Assembly: GCF_027944115.1 (NCBI RefSeq)
Contig: NZ_JAPJZI010000001.1
Location: 1,178,001-1,242,000, forward strand
DNA: 64,000 nucleotides
Direction of reading: 5' to 3'
Source: Hoeflea prorocentri
Lineage (GTDB): Bacteria; Pseudomonadota; Alphaproteobacteria; Rhizobiales; Rhizobiaceae
In this document: positions 26,584 through 36,041 of the stretch, piece by piece
Numbering within the stretch: the stretch's first letter is position 1
Layout: each line of letters starts with the position of its first letter
Made by a program: the position numbers and the translations under genes
The notes under the pieces: model-generated
What the model was told of the DNA's origin: nothing
What the model saw: only the letters and a program-made list of their open reading frames with translations
The model's database searches: none

Positions 26584-26715
26584 CTTTACCACTTGCTGCA
26601 ATGGGTTGATATGCGGATCAACGCAAACGGGTTTGGCTTGGATTGGGCCAGCGGTCTCCCGAGCAAGTGTTTTTTGAAATTCGGCCCAGATTGACACGGA
26701 ACCAGACCGGTGCGT

Positions 26716-26808
26716 ATGGATTACGCAATGGACAAGAACACCTCAAAGGATTGGATTTTTCAGCAGCGTTTTGCCGTCGCGCCGATGATGGATTGGACGG
26801 AAAAATAA
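26716..26808 (+). pseudogene. dusA: Orphaned 5' end of dusA, cut off by island insertion
   Basis: A frame from ATG 26716 (or ATG 26728) encodes the normal DusA N-terminus, including RFAVAPMMDWT, and then hits a TAA at 26806-26808. FAVAPMMDWT recurs in the intact dusA at 43788. This is the chromosomal start of dusA, separated from the rest of the gene by about 17 kb of inserted DNA. The native dusA promoter should lie just upstream. Confidence 0.85.
26785..26798 (+). repeat. Left attachment core (attL)
   Basis: ATGATGGATTGGAC is repeated exactly at 43839-43852, and the flanking 20 bases are similar with a few differences (TTGCCGTCGCGCC against TCGCCGTTGCGCC). It lies in the codons for the conserved MMDW of DusA, the known insertion point for dusA-targeting integrases. 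Confidence 0.8.
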
Positions 26809-26843
26809 ATGCCTTCAGTGACTTATAGGGTTGGCTGTGCAAT

Positions 26844-26854
26844 TTCCGTGCACT
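26844..26854 (+). repeat. TTCCGTGCACT motif, probable integrase arm site (left)
   Basis: TTCCGTGCACT occurs here and at 43700-43710. The surrounding 18 bases agree at 16 positions (CAATTTCCGTGCACTCAG against CAAATTCCGTGCACTAAG). At the right end the core TCCGTGCA is present four times. The layout fits arm-type binding sites of a tyrosine recombinase or its directionality factor. Confidence 0.5.
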
Positions 26855-27103
26855 CAGCTGGCAGAAAAATTAGTTGGAAATCGTCTTACGGCACCCGATC
26901 TGCCAAACGAGGGCAGGGCTGGTAATATTCTTGGCGAAGAGGGCCGCCGCGCTCTCGACCTGCTCTCGTCTTCGACCATCACTGGCCCTTTCTCAGGAGG
27001 CTTGGTTGAGTGTCAGGTCTATATGAAGCTCTCTCCGGGAAAGCTCCGAGCTCTCTGTCAATCTCCATCCAGTACTCTTTTTTCAATGCTTGATTAGATT
27101 CTC

Positions 27104-27193
27104 GCCGGGCTGAAGAAGGCGGGCTGTCAAGGGCGGCCTCTAGGCCGCCGCCTTCGGCGGGCGCAGCCCCTTGACTGCCCGATGCAGCCCGGC
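27104..27193. repeat. 90-bp nested inverted repeat
   Basis: Three levels of symmetry are stacked. The outer arms are GCCGGGCTG (27104-27112) and CAGCCCGGC (27185-27193), perfect. The middle arms are GGGCTGTCAAGGG (27121-27133) and CCCTTGACTGCCC (27168-27180), 12 of 13 matching. Inside are two small hairpins, GGCGGCC/GGCCGCC (27132-27149) and CCGCC/GGCGG (27148-27160), which partly exclude each other. No T-run follows. It could be a structured RNA, a single-strand recombination or transfer site, or an elaborate terminator for the gene that ends at 27276. Confidence 0.65.
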
Positions 27194-27275
27194 AGGCTTG
27201 CTTGCAAGCAGCAAAACAGTCTTCTAGTCACCCCAAAAGATACTGCTATCATCGACACGCCGCCCGACGAGTGCG

Positions 27276-27779
27276 CTATTCTCGATCTACCATGGACTTA
27301 AGATCCGCAAGGACAGCATCTAACCATGCGCGATCCTCATACATGTAAACCCGTGCAGCATCCCGCCGTGTTGCAATTGCCCCAAGGCTAAGCTTGGCAT
27401 GGACACCGGCTACCGTCACTGCTGGAACAGCGACAGCTTCACGTACGGCCCTTGCGTAGCTTTCAAAAGATTTCCAGCATTCAAGCCATGCATCCGCATG
27501 AATGTCTCTGATAGGGCGGGGCATGAGATCGTTTCGTCTACCTGCCGCGCGAAGACGCTTCAGTAGTCGCCGTGCTCCAGCGTTTTGACGACGAAATTGT
27601 TCGGCCACCGCTATACGGCGGAACAACTCGGCATCGGGATTGGGATCGAAGCCGCTTGATGCCGGTTCCGAAGAGCCATCAATGACCTCAAAAACAGGAT
27701 ATGCCATTGCTGGTGCGGCAAGGCTGGCGGCCAGTATGGCACGGCGGGAAAGTCTTGTGTTAAGGGTATGAGTAGCCAT
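27276..27779 (-). CDS. Hypothetical protein with a Tat-like signal
   Basis: A 167-residue protein with an N-terminal LSRRAILAASLAAPAMAYP, which looks like a twin-arginine or Sec signal with a likely cleavage after the AMA. The mature part is helical and rich in Arg and Ala (RRIAVAEQFRRQNAGARRLL), without Cys apart from one in WLECWKSF. No family was recognised. It is divergent from the tandem-HTH regulator with 161 bases between them. Higher GC than the defence genes, so it may be an older or separately acquired part of the island. Confidence 0.55.
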   Translation of the reverse strand: MATHTLNTRLSRRAILAASLAAPAMAYPVFEVIDGSSEPASSGFDPNPDAELFRRIAVAEQFRRQNAGARRLLKRLRAAGRRNDLMPRPIRDIHADAWLECWKSFESYARAVREAVAVPAVTVAGVHAKLSLGAIATRRDAARVYMYEDRAWLDAVLADLKSMVDRE

Positions 27780-27940
27780 GACCGGACTCCTCTAAGTCAG
27801 GTTGTGGTCAGGCGCGGGAGGGTGGTACGAACACCATTTCGCGCCGCTGACTTGCTTCCGGGCACAGATAATATCCGGTCGGCAAGCTATTGAGCGTGAG
27901 GTAGACTATCTGATGGCAGAGCTTTGGTCAAAACAAATTT

Positions 27941-28429
27941 ATGAAAAACATTGAATTGTCCTTCACGGCTGCTCAGTGCCGGGCCGCTCGTGGGCTGTTG
28001 AACTATTCCCAGTCCAGAGTCGCAGAGGTGGCCCACATCGCCCCCGCAACGCTCTCGGAGTTTGAGCGGGGCGATAGGATTCCAAGCCACAACAATCTTC
28101 AGGCGATACGCACCTCCTTGGAGACTGCCGGTATTATTTTCCTAGATAGGTCAGGAGTTCGCCTACGCTCTGGCTCAGAGGAAAATGCCCCTAGCGGAAC
28201 ACCAATTTCTCCAGGTCTGTGCAGAGCTGCTCGCTATCTTCTTAATCTGTCACAGCAAGATCTGGCCGAAGTGGCCGGAATTGCGCGATCTACGATTGCC
28301 GAATTCGAGCGTGGAGCGCGCATGCCCGTTGCCGATAATGTGGCAGCAATGCGCAAAGCCCTAGAAGCCGGTGGCGCTGAGTTCATTGACCCTAGTGGCG
28401 GCGGGCCGGGTGTGCAGTTACGGGAGTGA
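27941..28429 (+). CDS. Tandem XRE-family (Cro/CI) helix-turn-helix regulator
   Basis: A 162-residue protein made of two similar HTH domains joined by a ~20-residue linker. Domain 1 (residues ~8-68) has CRAARGLLNYSQSRVAEVA and LSEFERGDRIPS. Domain 2 (~88-150) has CRAARYLLNLSQQDLAEVAG and IAEFERGARMPV. The repeat of CRAAR-x-LLN-x-SQ shows an internal duplication. A single polypeptide could therefore bind a full operator as a pseudo-dimer. It lies ahead of the giant STAND gene, reading toward it, and may control it or the divergent gene. Confidence 0.85.
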   Translation: MKNIELSFTAAQCRAARGLLNYSQSRVAEVAHIAPATLSEFERGDRIPSHNNLQAIRTSLETAGIIFLDRSGVRLRSGSEENAPSGTPISPGLCRAARYLLNLSQQDLAEVAGIARSTIAEFERGARMPVADNVAAMRKALEAGGAEFIDPSGGGPGVQLRE

Positions 28430-28649
28430 TGTCTACAGGTCGGGAACTTTCCACTCATGTAATTACAGTACTGGCGGAGAACTAAGCCGGGTTTGGTAGA
28501 GCCTTGAGTGACGGGCGTTGCAGACTGTTTATGGCTACACCTGTTGTTGCGGGTAATGATACCCTGCCTATCCTCAATTTGGGTCGCGATAAGAGGAGGT
28601 TATTGCGAGCCTCGGTATGTCAGTAATTGGCAATCCTCAGTGGTCGTGA

Positions 28650-31600
28650 TTGTTTGAAGCAATTTTGAAGAACGATAGAAATAGCATAGACAAAGTCAGG
28701 GTATCACGTGCCGGGCACACCTTTCACGAGCGGTGGGCGGCACGGCGTGCGCTGCAACTTGTGTTTCCAAAGGACAATCTTTTTGCGATTGTTATCGAAG
28801 GTCTCTCTCCCAACGAGCGTCTCAAACTCGGACAGGATGCAGAGGACATCGCCGATCTTATCCTCTTCTATGGGAATGGCGACACTTTTGAGACCTGCAC
28901 CGCCCAGCAAATTTTGCAGTTCAAATACAAGGTGGCTGCAGAAGCAGTCACATCTTCCTATCTCAAAAAAACCATCAAAAAATTTGCCGCAACACTACGA
29001 GAACTCAAGAAGAGTGTGACAGATGAAGAAATTGCAAAGAAACTGTCATTTGGGTTCGTGACTAACGCCGAATTTTCAAGCGACCTATGGGAGGCCATTG
29101 CATGTTTAAAATCGGGAGGTACACCGAAAGCCATAAGCGCTAAGACTCAGCTTCAATACCTGAAAATCTGGTGCCGCGAGGAAACCATCAACGCGGAGGA
29201 GATTTTTCCGCTAATCGAATTTCGGGCCTCGACAAGCGATCTGCCAGCACAGAACCGATCTTTGCGAAGAACAGTCAGTGATTGGTCGGCCGACTCCACC
29301 GGGCAGGCGGCTAAGCGGTTGTTTGCACTCGTGGAACTTGTCCGCGAGAAAGCACAAATCGAGGGTCAAGGCAATAACTCTATAAGGCGTGAAGATGTCC
29401 TAGAGGCGCTCGAATGTGATGAGGATCAGCTGTTTCCAGCGGATACACGGTTTGTTGATGTTGGTGATGTTGTTGAACGTAGCGCCCTACAAGACGTCAG
29501 AGACAAGATTGAAACATGCAATCTACCCGTATTTCTGCATGCTGATGGCGGTGTTGGAAAAACCGTCTTCATACAGAGCCTTGCCGCAAATCTGACAGAT
29601 ACTTTCGAGGTCGTGGTTTTCGATTGTTTCGGCGGCGGTTCGTATCGGTCCGAAGCTCAAGCCCGTCACCTGCCACGGGTTGGCTTGCTGCAAATCATCA
29701 ACGAACTTGCTACGCGCGGGCTCTGTGATCCACTTCTTCCAACCGACAGTGATCAATATGGGTTGACAAAAACCGCCGTCAAGCGTCTCAAGCAAGCCAG
29801 CGAAACCGTCAAAAACCAGTCGGTAATGCGAGGAGTGCTAGTTGTTTTAGACGCTGCAGACAATGCGCAGCTCGAAGCTGATGCACGCAATGAGGCTGCG
29901 TTTCCAAGGCTTCTGCTCGCATCGCTCAGCGAAGAGCCTATCGACGGTGTGAAGCTTTTGCTCACCGCACGTCCTCACAGGATGAACGACGTCATTGGCA
30001 AGAGCCAGGTAGAGCGCTATGAGCTGGAACCCTTCACTAAAACGGAGACGCAAAGTTTTCTTGAGACCAGGCGAAAGAATATCGCGGATGTGGAATTTTC
30101 CACGGCGTTCGCGCGTTCGCGAGGCAATGCCCGGGTTCTTGAGTACCTCGTCGAGAGTTGGGATGCCAATGTGTCCGGCAATTCGCCGCAGACCGAAATA
30201 TCCGTAGAAGAATTGATCGCACAAAAGTGCGAGAAAATATTCCACGATCTTCACAAGGTAGGTTGGAGCGAGACTGAAGTACGCGAATTCTTTGCCGCTC
30301 TATCGCTTCTTCCACCGCCCATTCCGCTGACTGAATTGGCCAAGGCGTTGGACTGGTCAGAGTCGCAGGTAAATAGCGCTGCCTCTGATCTTGCACCGAT
30401 GCTTGAGCTGGTTAAACACGGTGCGATTTTCCGCGATGAACCGACTGAGACCTACATTAAGGATCACTATGCGAGCGAGGTTTCTGCGCAGCAATCCATC
30501 GCGCAAAGGCTTCAGGCGCAACAGACGGATTCCTTCTACGCGGCGGAAGCGTTGCCTCATTTCCTCGTGGTAATTGGCGATAGTAACAGAGCTTACGAGT
30601 TAGCGAGCTCTGACGAATTCCCCGGTGTTATCGAGTCGGAATACGGACGGCGCAGATTAAAACTAGCGCGTCTCTACGCGGCATTTTCTCTTGCTGCACG
30701 CGAGGGGGATTTGGACCGTGTCTTGAGCCTCACGATGAAACTCTCGCAGGTGGCTTCGGCAAACGCGAGAGGCGATGAGTTCATCCGACGTTCTCCCTCG
30801 TTGGCAACAATCCTAGGAGATTCTGATTCCTCCCGCCGCCTGTTCAATGATCGATCCGGCTGGCGCGGCGCACGCGATGCACGCCTTATCGTCGCTTACA
30901 GTTTTTCAGACGAGCTTGACGAAGCGCGCATACATCAAAACAGGGCGATTGGTTGGATAAATTGGTACCTGCACAATGACGATGAGCGCAAACGGTTTGA
31001 CCGGTCAGGTCCCGAGGCATTCGACATTGCAGCGGTGATGTTATCGAGTGTGTTGAAGAATGAGTTCTCCTCGTTCAATCGCAATATCCAGTTGTGGAAT
31101 TTCAAGTTTGCGCTCTCTGTCATTGAACAACTTATTACGCTGTGTGCACAGCACGAATCGTTCAATGGAAGCGAGGCTTTGCAGTCTCTGGCTAAATTTG
31201 CGGCGTCGAAAAGGTGTCTTTCTCTCAGCCTGCAAATTGGTCTGCTATCAAAGGAATATGGCCTATCAAAGAGCCAGGTCAAAGCTGTGTCGCGAGCGGC
31301 CAGCTCTTTATCACAGCGATACAAGCAGAAAATTCCTCAGGACAACTCCGACTACCAAATGGAACTGCAGGGTACTCTCGCCAGTGCGGCGATGGGGTCC
31401 TTAGTCATGAATTCGAGGCAATCCGCAAAGCGGCTGTTTAAGTTGTATCACCATCGCAGACCATCAAGCTATGACTACAGCGAGCGGCATGGCTTGAATT
31501 TAGTTTGGATGTCTGTCCAATCGGCTTGTATCGCGGCGTGGTCGTCCGGTGAAGAGATTTCTTTTCACCATCTGATGCCGGCGGACGTGAAAACGGGGCG

Positions 31601-34600
31601 AAGGACAAAGTCAATCGTGACCGAAGCTGATCTAAGTACATTCCTCGATAGCCTCTTTGTGACAAAAGACAATGGCAAACAGAGAAAAGGACAGAAGCAA
31701 GAAAAAACCAGACAGTTTTCGCAACATGAACGGGAAAACATTGTGAGGGGCGCAGCGTGTGTCTTGCAGCTGGTGAAGCCTTTGGAGATTGCCCTACTTT
31801 CGAAGCGTGCGCTGACAAATAGTGTTTTGGCTGAGTTCTTGGCTGTCTGGAAAACTGTGCTGAATCCCGACCTCCATTGGAAAGCCGAAACGGGAAGAGA
31901 CAATGTCGCGCGTCACGTTGGCATTGGGCTTGCTAGGATACTACTTCACTACAGTGAAACGGTCGAAGGGAAAGAAGCGCAAGACCTGTTGGATATTATC
32001 GGCGCGAACCGGTTTTCACTGGGTGATAAGCTAAGCGTTCTGACACTTATCGCGAGGCGTAAAAATCTGACGGATGTCACAGGAGTGTACGCAAATTCGC
32101 TTTCCAGCGACATTGTAAAGGACGACTATATCGAACAACGCGGCGAGTCCTACCGAGATTTGGCTGGATCGCTGATCCCGATGAGTATTGAGGAGGCGCA
32201 AGAATACTATGCTGAAGGGTTGACTCAACTTGATCAGATGGGCGGGGACGACTTCGACCTGATCTACTCTGCATTGCACTACGCGGCTGAACAGCCCGGG
32301 GGATTCGTCAAGCCTGAGCACTCGCACCGACTTATGAATCTCTGTCAGACGATTTTCCAACATGATCCATCGAAGTTTGGATGGACACTATTTGGGCGCG
32401 CGGCCACTTGTTCCTTCGGCTTCCCGACAATGTATAAGCTGATCCGTTGGCATGATCAGGATGTTGTCAATTACTCCTATGGCCTTCCCCAACTTGCCTG
32501 TTTTCTTGCGAAGGAAGGTCACCTGGATCCACGCCGTGGGGCGGTACTACTTACAATCTGTGAAGATCATGGCTGGCATGAGTGGCAAGTCGGCAAGGGG
32601 CTGCATGATTTGCTTTCAGTCGCCGATCCAGAAGACAGAGAAGCGATCTTCTCACTTGTGACAAGGAAGCTGGATCGTGAACACAGTTTTGGCGGTTGGG
32701 AAGGACTTTGGGAAAGTTTGCTGGATTGTATGGATGCCTTTGAAGAAATCAACCATGGGGGTTTACGGAATCACTTTCGAGCATTGCGAGAGGCGGCCCG
32801 GCGTCAGCGCGACATCGAAAATGCTAGAAGGAACTATAGCACGGCAAGAGCTGACCACAGCCTTCAGGTAGGTAGCAAGAAGCGTGATAAACAGGCTGGC
32901 GAAGATGCCTTCGCGATTATTCTTGCCAGGTGTGATCCCACATCAGCGTCCTCGCTTGATGAAGCAATACGAGACATTCAATCTAGTGATGCGCTGCAGT
33001 TCGATAGCAGAAAACGTCTGTTTGATGAGATACGGAAGACGTGCCCATTTGAGAATCGGGTTAAGTTCCTTGATGCTCTTTGCGAGTCCGGCGAGCTAGA
33101 ATTTGATAGCGCGCTCGATTTGATGGTCGAATGCGTAGAGGCTTGGAGCGATAGCACGGCGCATATAAAGAAGAACGTACTTGAACTGATCAAAAAGCTT
33201 TTTGCGTTCAAGGGCTCTGAACTATTTGATCTTCGCTATTCGGGCATTTCCAGGCAAATCTACCGTTTGTCTGAATTGTGTGGCGATCCGAAATTCGTGC
33301 TGCAAACTGTCTTGGACACGATAGCTAAGGAACGCCTCGAGCTTGGGGGCGACGAATGGCTTCAATTGGCGACTAACCTGTCCTGCCACACTGATCCATC
33401 GACAGCCTTGGATGCATTCGAAGACTTGCTGTCGAGTTCCGCCGCGAAAGTAGGCGATGAGGTCGGCGAAGGCGTGTATCGCGCTGTGTTTGCGGGTAAG
33501 ACCGAAGAGGTCGATCTGGTCGCAGACATCATCTGGCATTTGCTCGGTAGTAGCGACGCCTTTGTCAGATGGAGTGCCGCAAGAAGTCTTGGGGGTATGC
33601 TTGATCTCGGTTTGACCGAGGACATAGGGCGGTTACTTGATAGATTTGACGTGTGCGAAAATCCGTCACTGTCCTCCAAAGAGTATCATTTCGCCTTCCT
33701 AAATGCTCAGCAATGGCTGTTGATGGGATTGGCGCGTGCCGCTCTACACCACGGCGACAAGCTCAAGTCCCTGAAACCGAAAATTGAAGCGCTTGCAAAG
33801 CGGACCGATTTGCATGCGCTCCACAAGCTTCATCTGGTTCGGTGCCTGACACATATGGAAGACGGAAAGGCCAATAACCCGGAGCTTGCGCAATTATGGA
33901 TCGAGGTTCGAACGCCACCCCACGGCTTTGTCGAACGCGATGGCTGGCCAGATAAAAAAGATCAATCGATCGATTTTGATTTCGATTACGAATTTGACAA
34001 GTACAAGGTTCCCAATCTGGAAAACCTCTTCTGGATTTCGAAGAACGAAGCGAGTGATTCCATTGCCGCTGAAGTGATAAAGCGATGGCCAGACGCCAAG
34101 AGTATGTCCGACTTTCCTGGCGGAATTCGTTATCTTGGCGACGAGAGATTCGAGACTTATCGCGAGCACATTCAAAGGCATGCTTATCTACATGCGGCGA
34201 CAACACTTTTGAACACCAGGCCAGTAGTGCGGTCGAGTTATGATTATAAAGAAATAGATCCTTGGCAGGAATTCTTGAGAGAGAACGACGTATCTTTTGA
34301 GGATGGCTCATGGCTGTCGGATCATAAAGACCGTGTTCCGAAACAGGCGCATGAAGTCCTACTCGGCACTCGCAGAGGAAACATGGAAACACTTTTAGAT
34401 AAGGATGTGCTGTTCCAGAAGGTTGGGTTCCCGGAAGAATCGGCGGATTGCTTCTGGCCACTCTATGGAATTTGGAAATCACCGGACGACGTACATGTCA
34501 GTCTTAACTCCGCTTTGATTCTTGAGCGAGGTGCGATCGGGCAATGCGCTAGGCTCTCGAAATCTCCTAGTCACGATTTATGGCTGCCCCGTTTCAAGTC

Positions 34601-35096
34601 GGATGGGAGCATTGATAGCTTTGCAAAAAGGAATCCATTTTACCCTTTGATTTGGGCACCTGAAAAGTACCCCATGGGTATTGATGAAGGTGATGAATGG
34701 GCTGCTCGGAGCGCGATAGCTCGCCCAAAGCTAGGCCTAGCAATTAACAAGCTGCTAGGGCTGACACCCGAAGACGAAGAGCGGCAGTGGTGTAACAGCA
34801 ACGGCACGCTCGCATTGACGTGCGATGTCTGGGGTGAATGGAGACCTGATCCCGATGACCATAGGAGTAGATTTCAGGATGAGGGTACATTGTTGTGTGC
34901 AGAAAATGTTTGGCTCGATGGAGCACTCAAATCCTGCAAAATGAGTTTGGTTTTCGTGCTCAGTTTCTCGAAATACAAATCTAGCAGGAGCTATGATGAT
35001 TCTTCCGGGGTTCGGGAACTATATATTGGCTTAAAGCGAAGCGGTAAGCCCCGTCGTGTCTGGTTTGCCAAAAAAGCATCTGAAACGTCGTACTAG
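28650..35096 (+). CDS. Giant STAND NTPase with N-terminal nuclease-like domain (Avs-like)
   Basis: A 2148-residue protein, start TTG at 28650 (weak RBS, start uncertain). Residues ~15-110 look like a PD-(D/E)XK/Cap4-type nuclease: GHTFHERWAARRALQL, an acidic VIEG near 48, EDIADLILF near 65-73, and LQFKYK near 90. Residues ~290-500 form a STAND NTPase: Walker A HADGGVGKTVFIQSLA, Walker B VLVVLDAADN near 397, and LLLTARPHR near 437. The remaining ~1600 residues are helical and repeat-like, as expected for a ligand sensor. This layout matches antiviral STAND (Avs) proteins, which detect phage proteins and then cut DNA. The exact subtype is not clear. Confidence 0.8.
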   Translation: MFEAILKNDRNSIDKVRVSRAGHTFHERWAARRALQLVFPKDNLFAIVIEGLSPNERLKLGQDAEDIADLILFYGNGDTFETCTAQQILQFKYKVAAEAVTSSYLKKTIKKFAATLRELKKSVTDEEIAKKLSFGFVTNAEFSSDLWEAIACLKSGGTPKAISAKTQLQYLKIWCREETINAEEIFPLIEFRASTSDLPAQNRSLRRTVSDWSADSTGQAAKRLFALVELVREKAQIEGQGNNSIRREDVLEALECDEDQLFPADTRFVDVGDVVERSALQDVRDKIETCNLPVFLHADGGVGKTVFIQSLAANLTDTFEVVVFDCFGGGSYRSEAQARHLPRVGLLQIINELATRGLCDPLLPTDSDQYGLTKTAVKRLKQASETVKNQSVMRGVLVVLDAADNAQLEADARNEAAFPRLLLASLSEEPIDGVKLLLTARPHRMNDVIGKSQVERYELEPFTKTETQSFLETRRKNIADVEFSTAFARSRGNARVLEYLVESWDANVSGNSPQTEISVEELIAQKCEKIFHDLHKVGWSETEVREFFAALSLLPPPIPLTELAKALDWSESQVNSAASDLAPMLELVKHGAIFRDEPTETYIKDHYASEVSAQQSIAQRLQAQQTDSFYAAEALPHFLVVIGDSNRAYELASSDEFPGVIESEYGRRRLKLARLYAAFSLAAREGDLDRVLSLTMKLSQVASANARGDEFIRRSPSLATILGDSDSSRRLFNDRSGWRGARDARLIVAYSFSDELDEARIHQNRAIGWINWYLHNDDERKRFDRSGPEAFDIAAVMLSSVLKNEFSSFNRNIQLWNFKFALSVIEQLITLCAQHESFNGSEALQSLAKFAASKRCLSLSLQIGLLSKEYGLSKSQVKAVSRAASSLSQRYKQKIPQDNSDYQMELQGTLASAAMGSLVMNSRQSAKRLFKLYHHRRPSSYDYSERHGLNLVWMSVQSACIAAWSSGEEISFHHLMPADVKTGRRTKSIVTEADLSTFLDSLFVTKDNGKQRKGQKQEKTRQFSQHERENIVRGAACVLQLVKPLEIALLSKRALTNSVLAEFLAVWKTVLNPDLHWKAETGRDNVARHVGIGLARILLHYSETVEGKEAQDLLDIIGANRFSLGDKLSVLTLIARRKNLTDVTGVYANSLSSDIVKDDYIEQRGESYRDLAGSLIPMSIEEAQEYYAEGLTQLDQMGGDDFDLIYSALHYAAEQPGGFVKPEHSHRLMNLCQTIFQHDPSKFGWTLFGRAATCSFGFPTMYKLIRWHDQDVVNYSYGLPQLACFLAKEGHLDPRRGAVLLTICEDHGWHEWQVGKGLHDLLSVADPEDREAIFSLVTRKLDREHSFGGWEGLWESLLDCMDAFEEINHGGLRNHFRALREAARRQRDIENARRNYSTARADHSLQVGSKKRDKQAGEDAFAIILARCDPTSASSLDEAIRDIQSSDALQFDSRKRLFDEIRKTCPFENRVKFLDALCESGELEFDSALDLMVECVEAWSDSTAHIKKNVLELIKKLFAFKGSELFDLRYSGISRQIYRLSELCGDPKFVLQTVLDTIAKERLELGGDEWLQLATNLSCHTDPSTALDAFEDLLSSSAAKVGDEVGEGVYRAVFAGKTEEVDLVADIIWHLLGSSDAFVRWSAARSLGGMLDLGLTEDIGRLLDRFDVCENPSLSSKEYHFAFLNAQQWLLMGLARAALHHGDKLKSLKPKIEALAKRTDLHALHKLHLVRCLTHMEDGKANNPELAQLWIEVRTPPHGFVERDGWPDKKDQSIDFDFDYEFDKYKVPNLENLFWISKNEASDSIAAEVIKRWPDAKSMSDFPGGIRYLGDERFETYREHIQRHAYLHAATTLLNTRPVVRSSYDYKEIDPWQEFLRENDVSFEDGSWLSDHKDRVPKQAHEVLLGTRRGNMETLLDKDVLFQKVGFPEESADCFWPLYGIWKSPDDVHVSLNSALILERGAIGQCARLSKSPSHDLWLPRFKSDGSIDSFAKRNPFYPLIWAPEKYPMGIDEGDEWAARSAIARPKLGLAINKLLGLTPEDEERQWCNSNGTLALTCDVWGEWRPDPDDHRSRFQDEGTLLCAENVWLDGALKSCKMSLVFVLSFSKYKSSRSYDDSSGVRELYIGLKRSGKPRRVWFAKKASETSY

Positions 35097-35184
35097 CAAT
35101 GTACGCTCCAATGCCGTTCTCGGTCGTTCAGTACTCTCCATTTAAGGTGCATCAAAAACGAGGACCCTAGAAAGGAAAAGTCCT

Positions 35185-35523
35185 ATGAGACCCTCTCAAT
35201 ACCGCTACATGCTTTGGCAGCTTATTGCTGCATGCGACAGCGGAAAATATGACACTTTGAGTCTAGATGAAGTGCAACAGCACGCGGACGCCGGAACTAT
35301 TGCATCGTTCATGGTTGAAAAATTCGGTCAGGATTGCGATTTCAGCTTGATTGAACCAAGCGATTGGCTGGCTATCAGCGAAACCTGGAGCAGCATTGCA
35401 AATGCAGTCGAACCAAGTCGAAAGTTTGGAGTTGAAAAAAGAGGAGTTTGCCTTTTGATGGCCTACGTTCTCGAAAGTCTGCAGATGCTAGATTTGGAAT
35501 CCTCAAATCGGCAATCATTTTGA
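35185..35523 (+). CDS. Hypothetical protein downstream of the STAND gene
   Basis: A 112-residue, acidic, mostly helical protein (YRYMLWQLIAACDSGKYDTL near the N-terminus; GVCLLMAYVLESLQ near the end). ATG follows AAGGAAAAG. It starts 88 bases after the STAND gene in the same direction, so it may be co-transcribed with it. No family recognised. It could be an accessory or regulatory subunit of the defence protein, or unrelated cargo. Confidence 0.55.
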   Translation: MRPSQYRYMLWQLIAACDSGKYDTLSLDEVQQHADAGTIASFMVEKFGQDCDFSLIEPSDWLAISETWSSIANAVEPSRKFGVEKRGVCLLMAYVLESLQMLDLESSNRQSF

Positions 35524-36041
35524 ATTTGTGTACGCCGTAATTTCTTGCGGTTTTATTATGCCCGATTGCAACCCTGTTTATTGCGATATAGCTCGAATTT
35601 CTGAAAAACCTGCCCTGTTTTTGTAGAGCAGACACTTCATCCGTGAAACGTATCAATGACTGCTTTTCGTGCAGGATCCACGCATGTGTAGATGCGTTTG
35701 ATTAACGGGTATCCGTCATACTTTTGTATCTGAGAAGATCCGAAAATTTCCGCTTTCATCAAACGGTAGACTGATCGCTGCACCACGTTTTCGCCATTGA
35801 TAACAGAGATTTACCTATTTTTACCTGCACATGGGGTCTTGCGCGATGTGCCGGTAAATCGGATGTGCAGACAAGGGGTTAGGGTGCCTTTGCACCATAT
35901 CCTTTTATCTTGCCCTCCGTCGCTACTGGCCCCCGTCCGGCAGATTTCCTGGATAATGTTGGATTAGCTTTGATTATACCTTCACAGTCGGAAACGCTAT
36001 CGCAATGAAAACGCCAGCCGATATTTGTGCGACGCCTACAC
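35524..36041. other. Intergenic stretch between convergent genes, with one doubtful small ORF
   Basis: AT-rich, about 500 bases, with no convincing gene. On the minus strand 35637-35786 encodes up to 49 residues (GTG start, or ATG at 35759 for 40 residues), with SVYRLMKAEIFGSSQI then KRIYTCVDPARKAVID. That is faintly like the wing of a MarR-type fold, so it may be a decayed regulator. There is no RBS to support it. Confidence 0.3.

Larger units (their letters stand above)
26809..27275. other. Gene-free left end of the island
   Basis: No credible gene. It holds one copy of the integrase-end motif (26844-26854) and the large nested inverted repeat at 27104-27193, described separately. Confidence 0.5.

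Noticed and set aside
26831-27097. An 88-codon frame at the island's left end
   Set aside because: TTG start without RBS, low-complexity composition, and it covers the likely integrase arm site.
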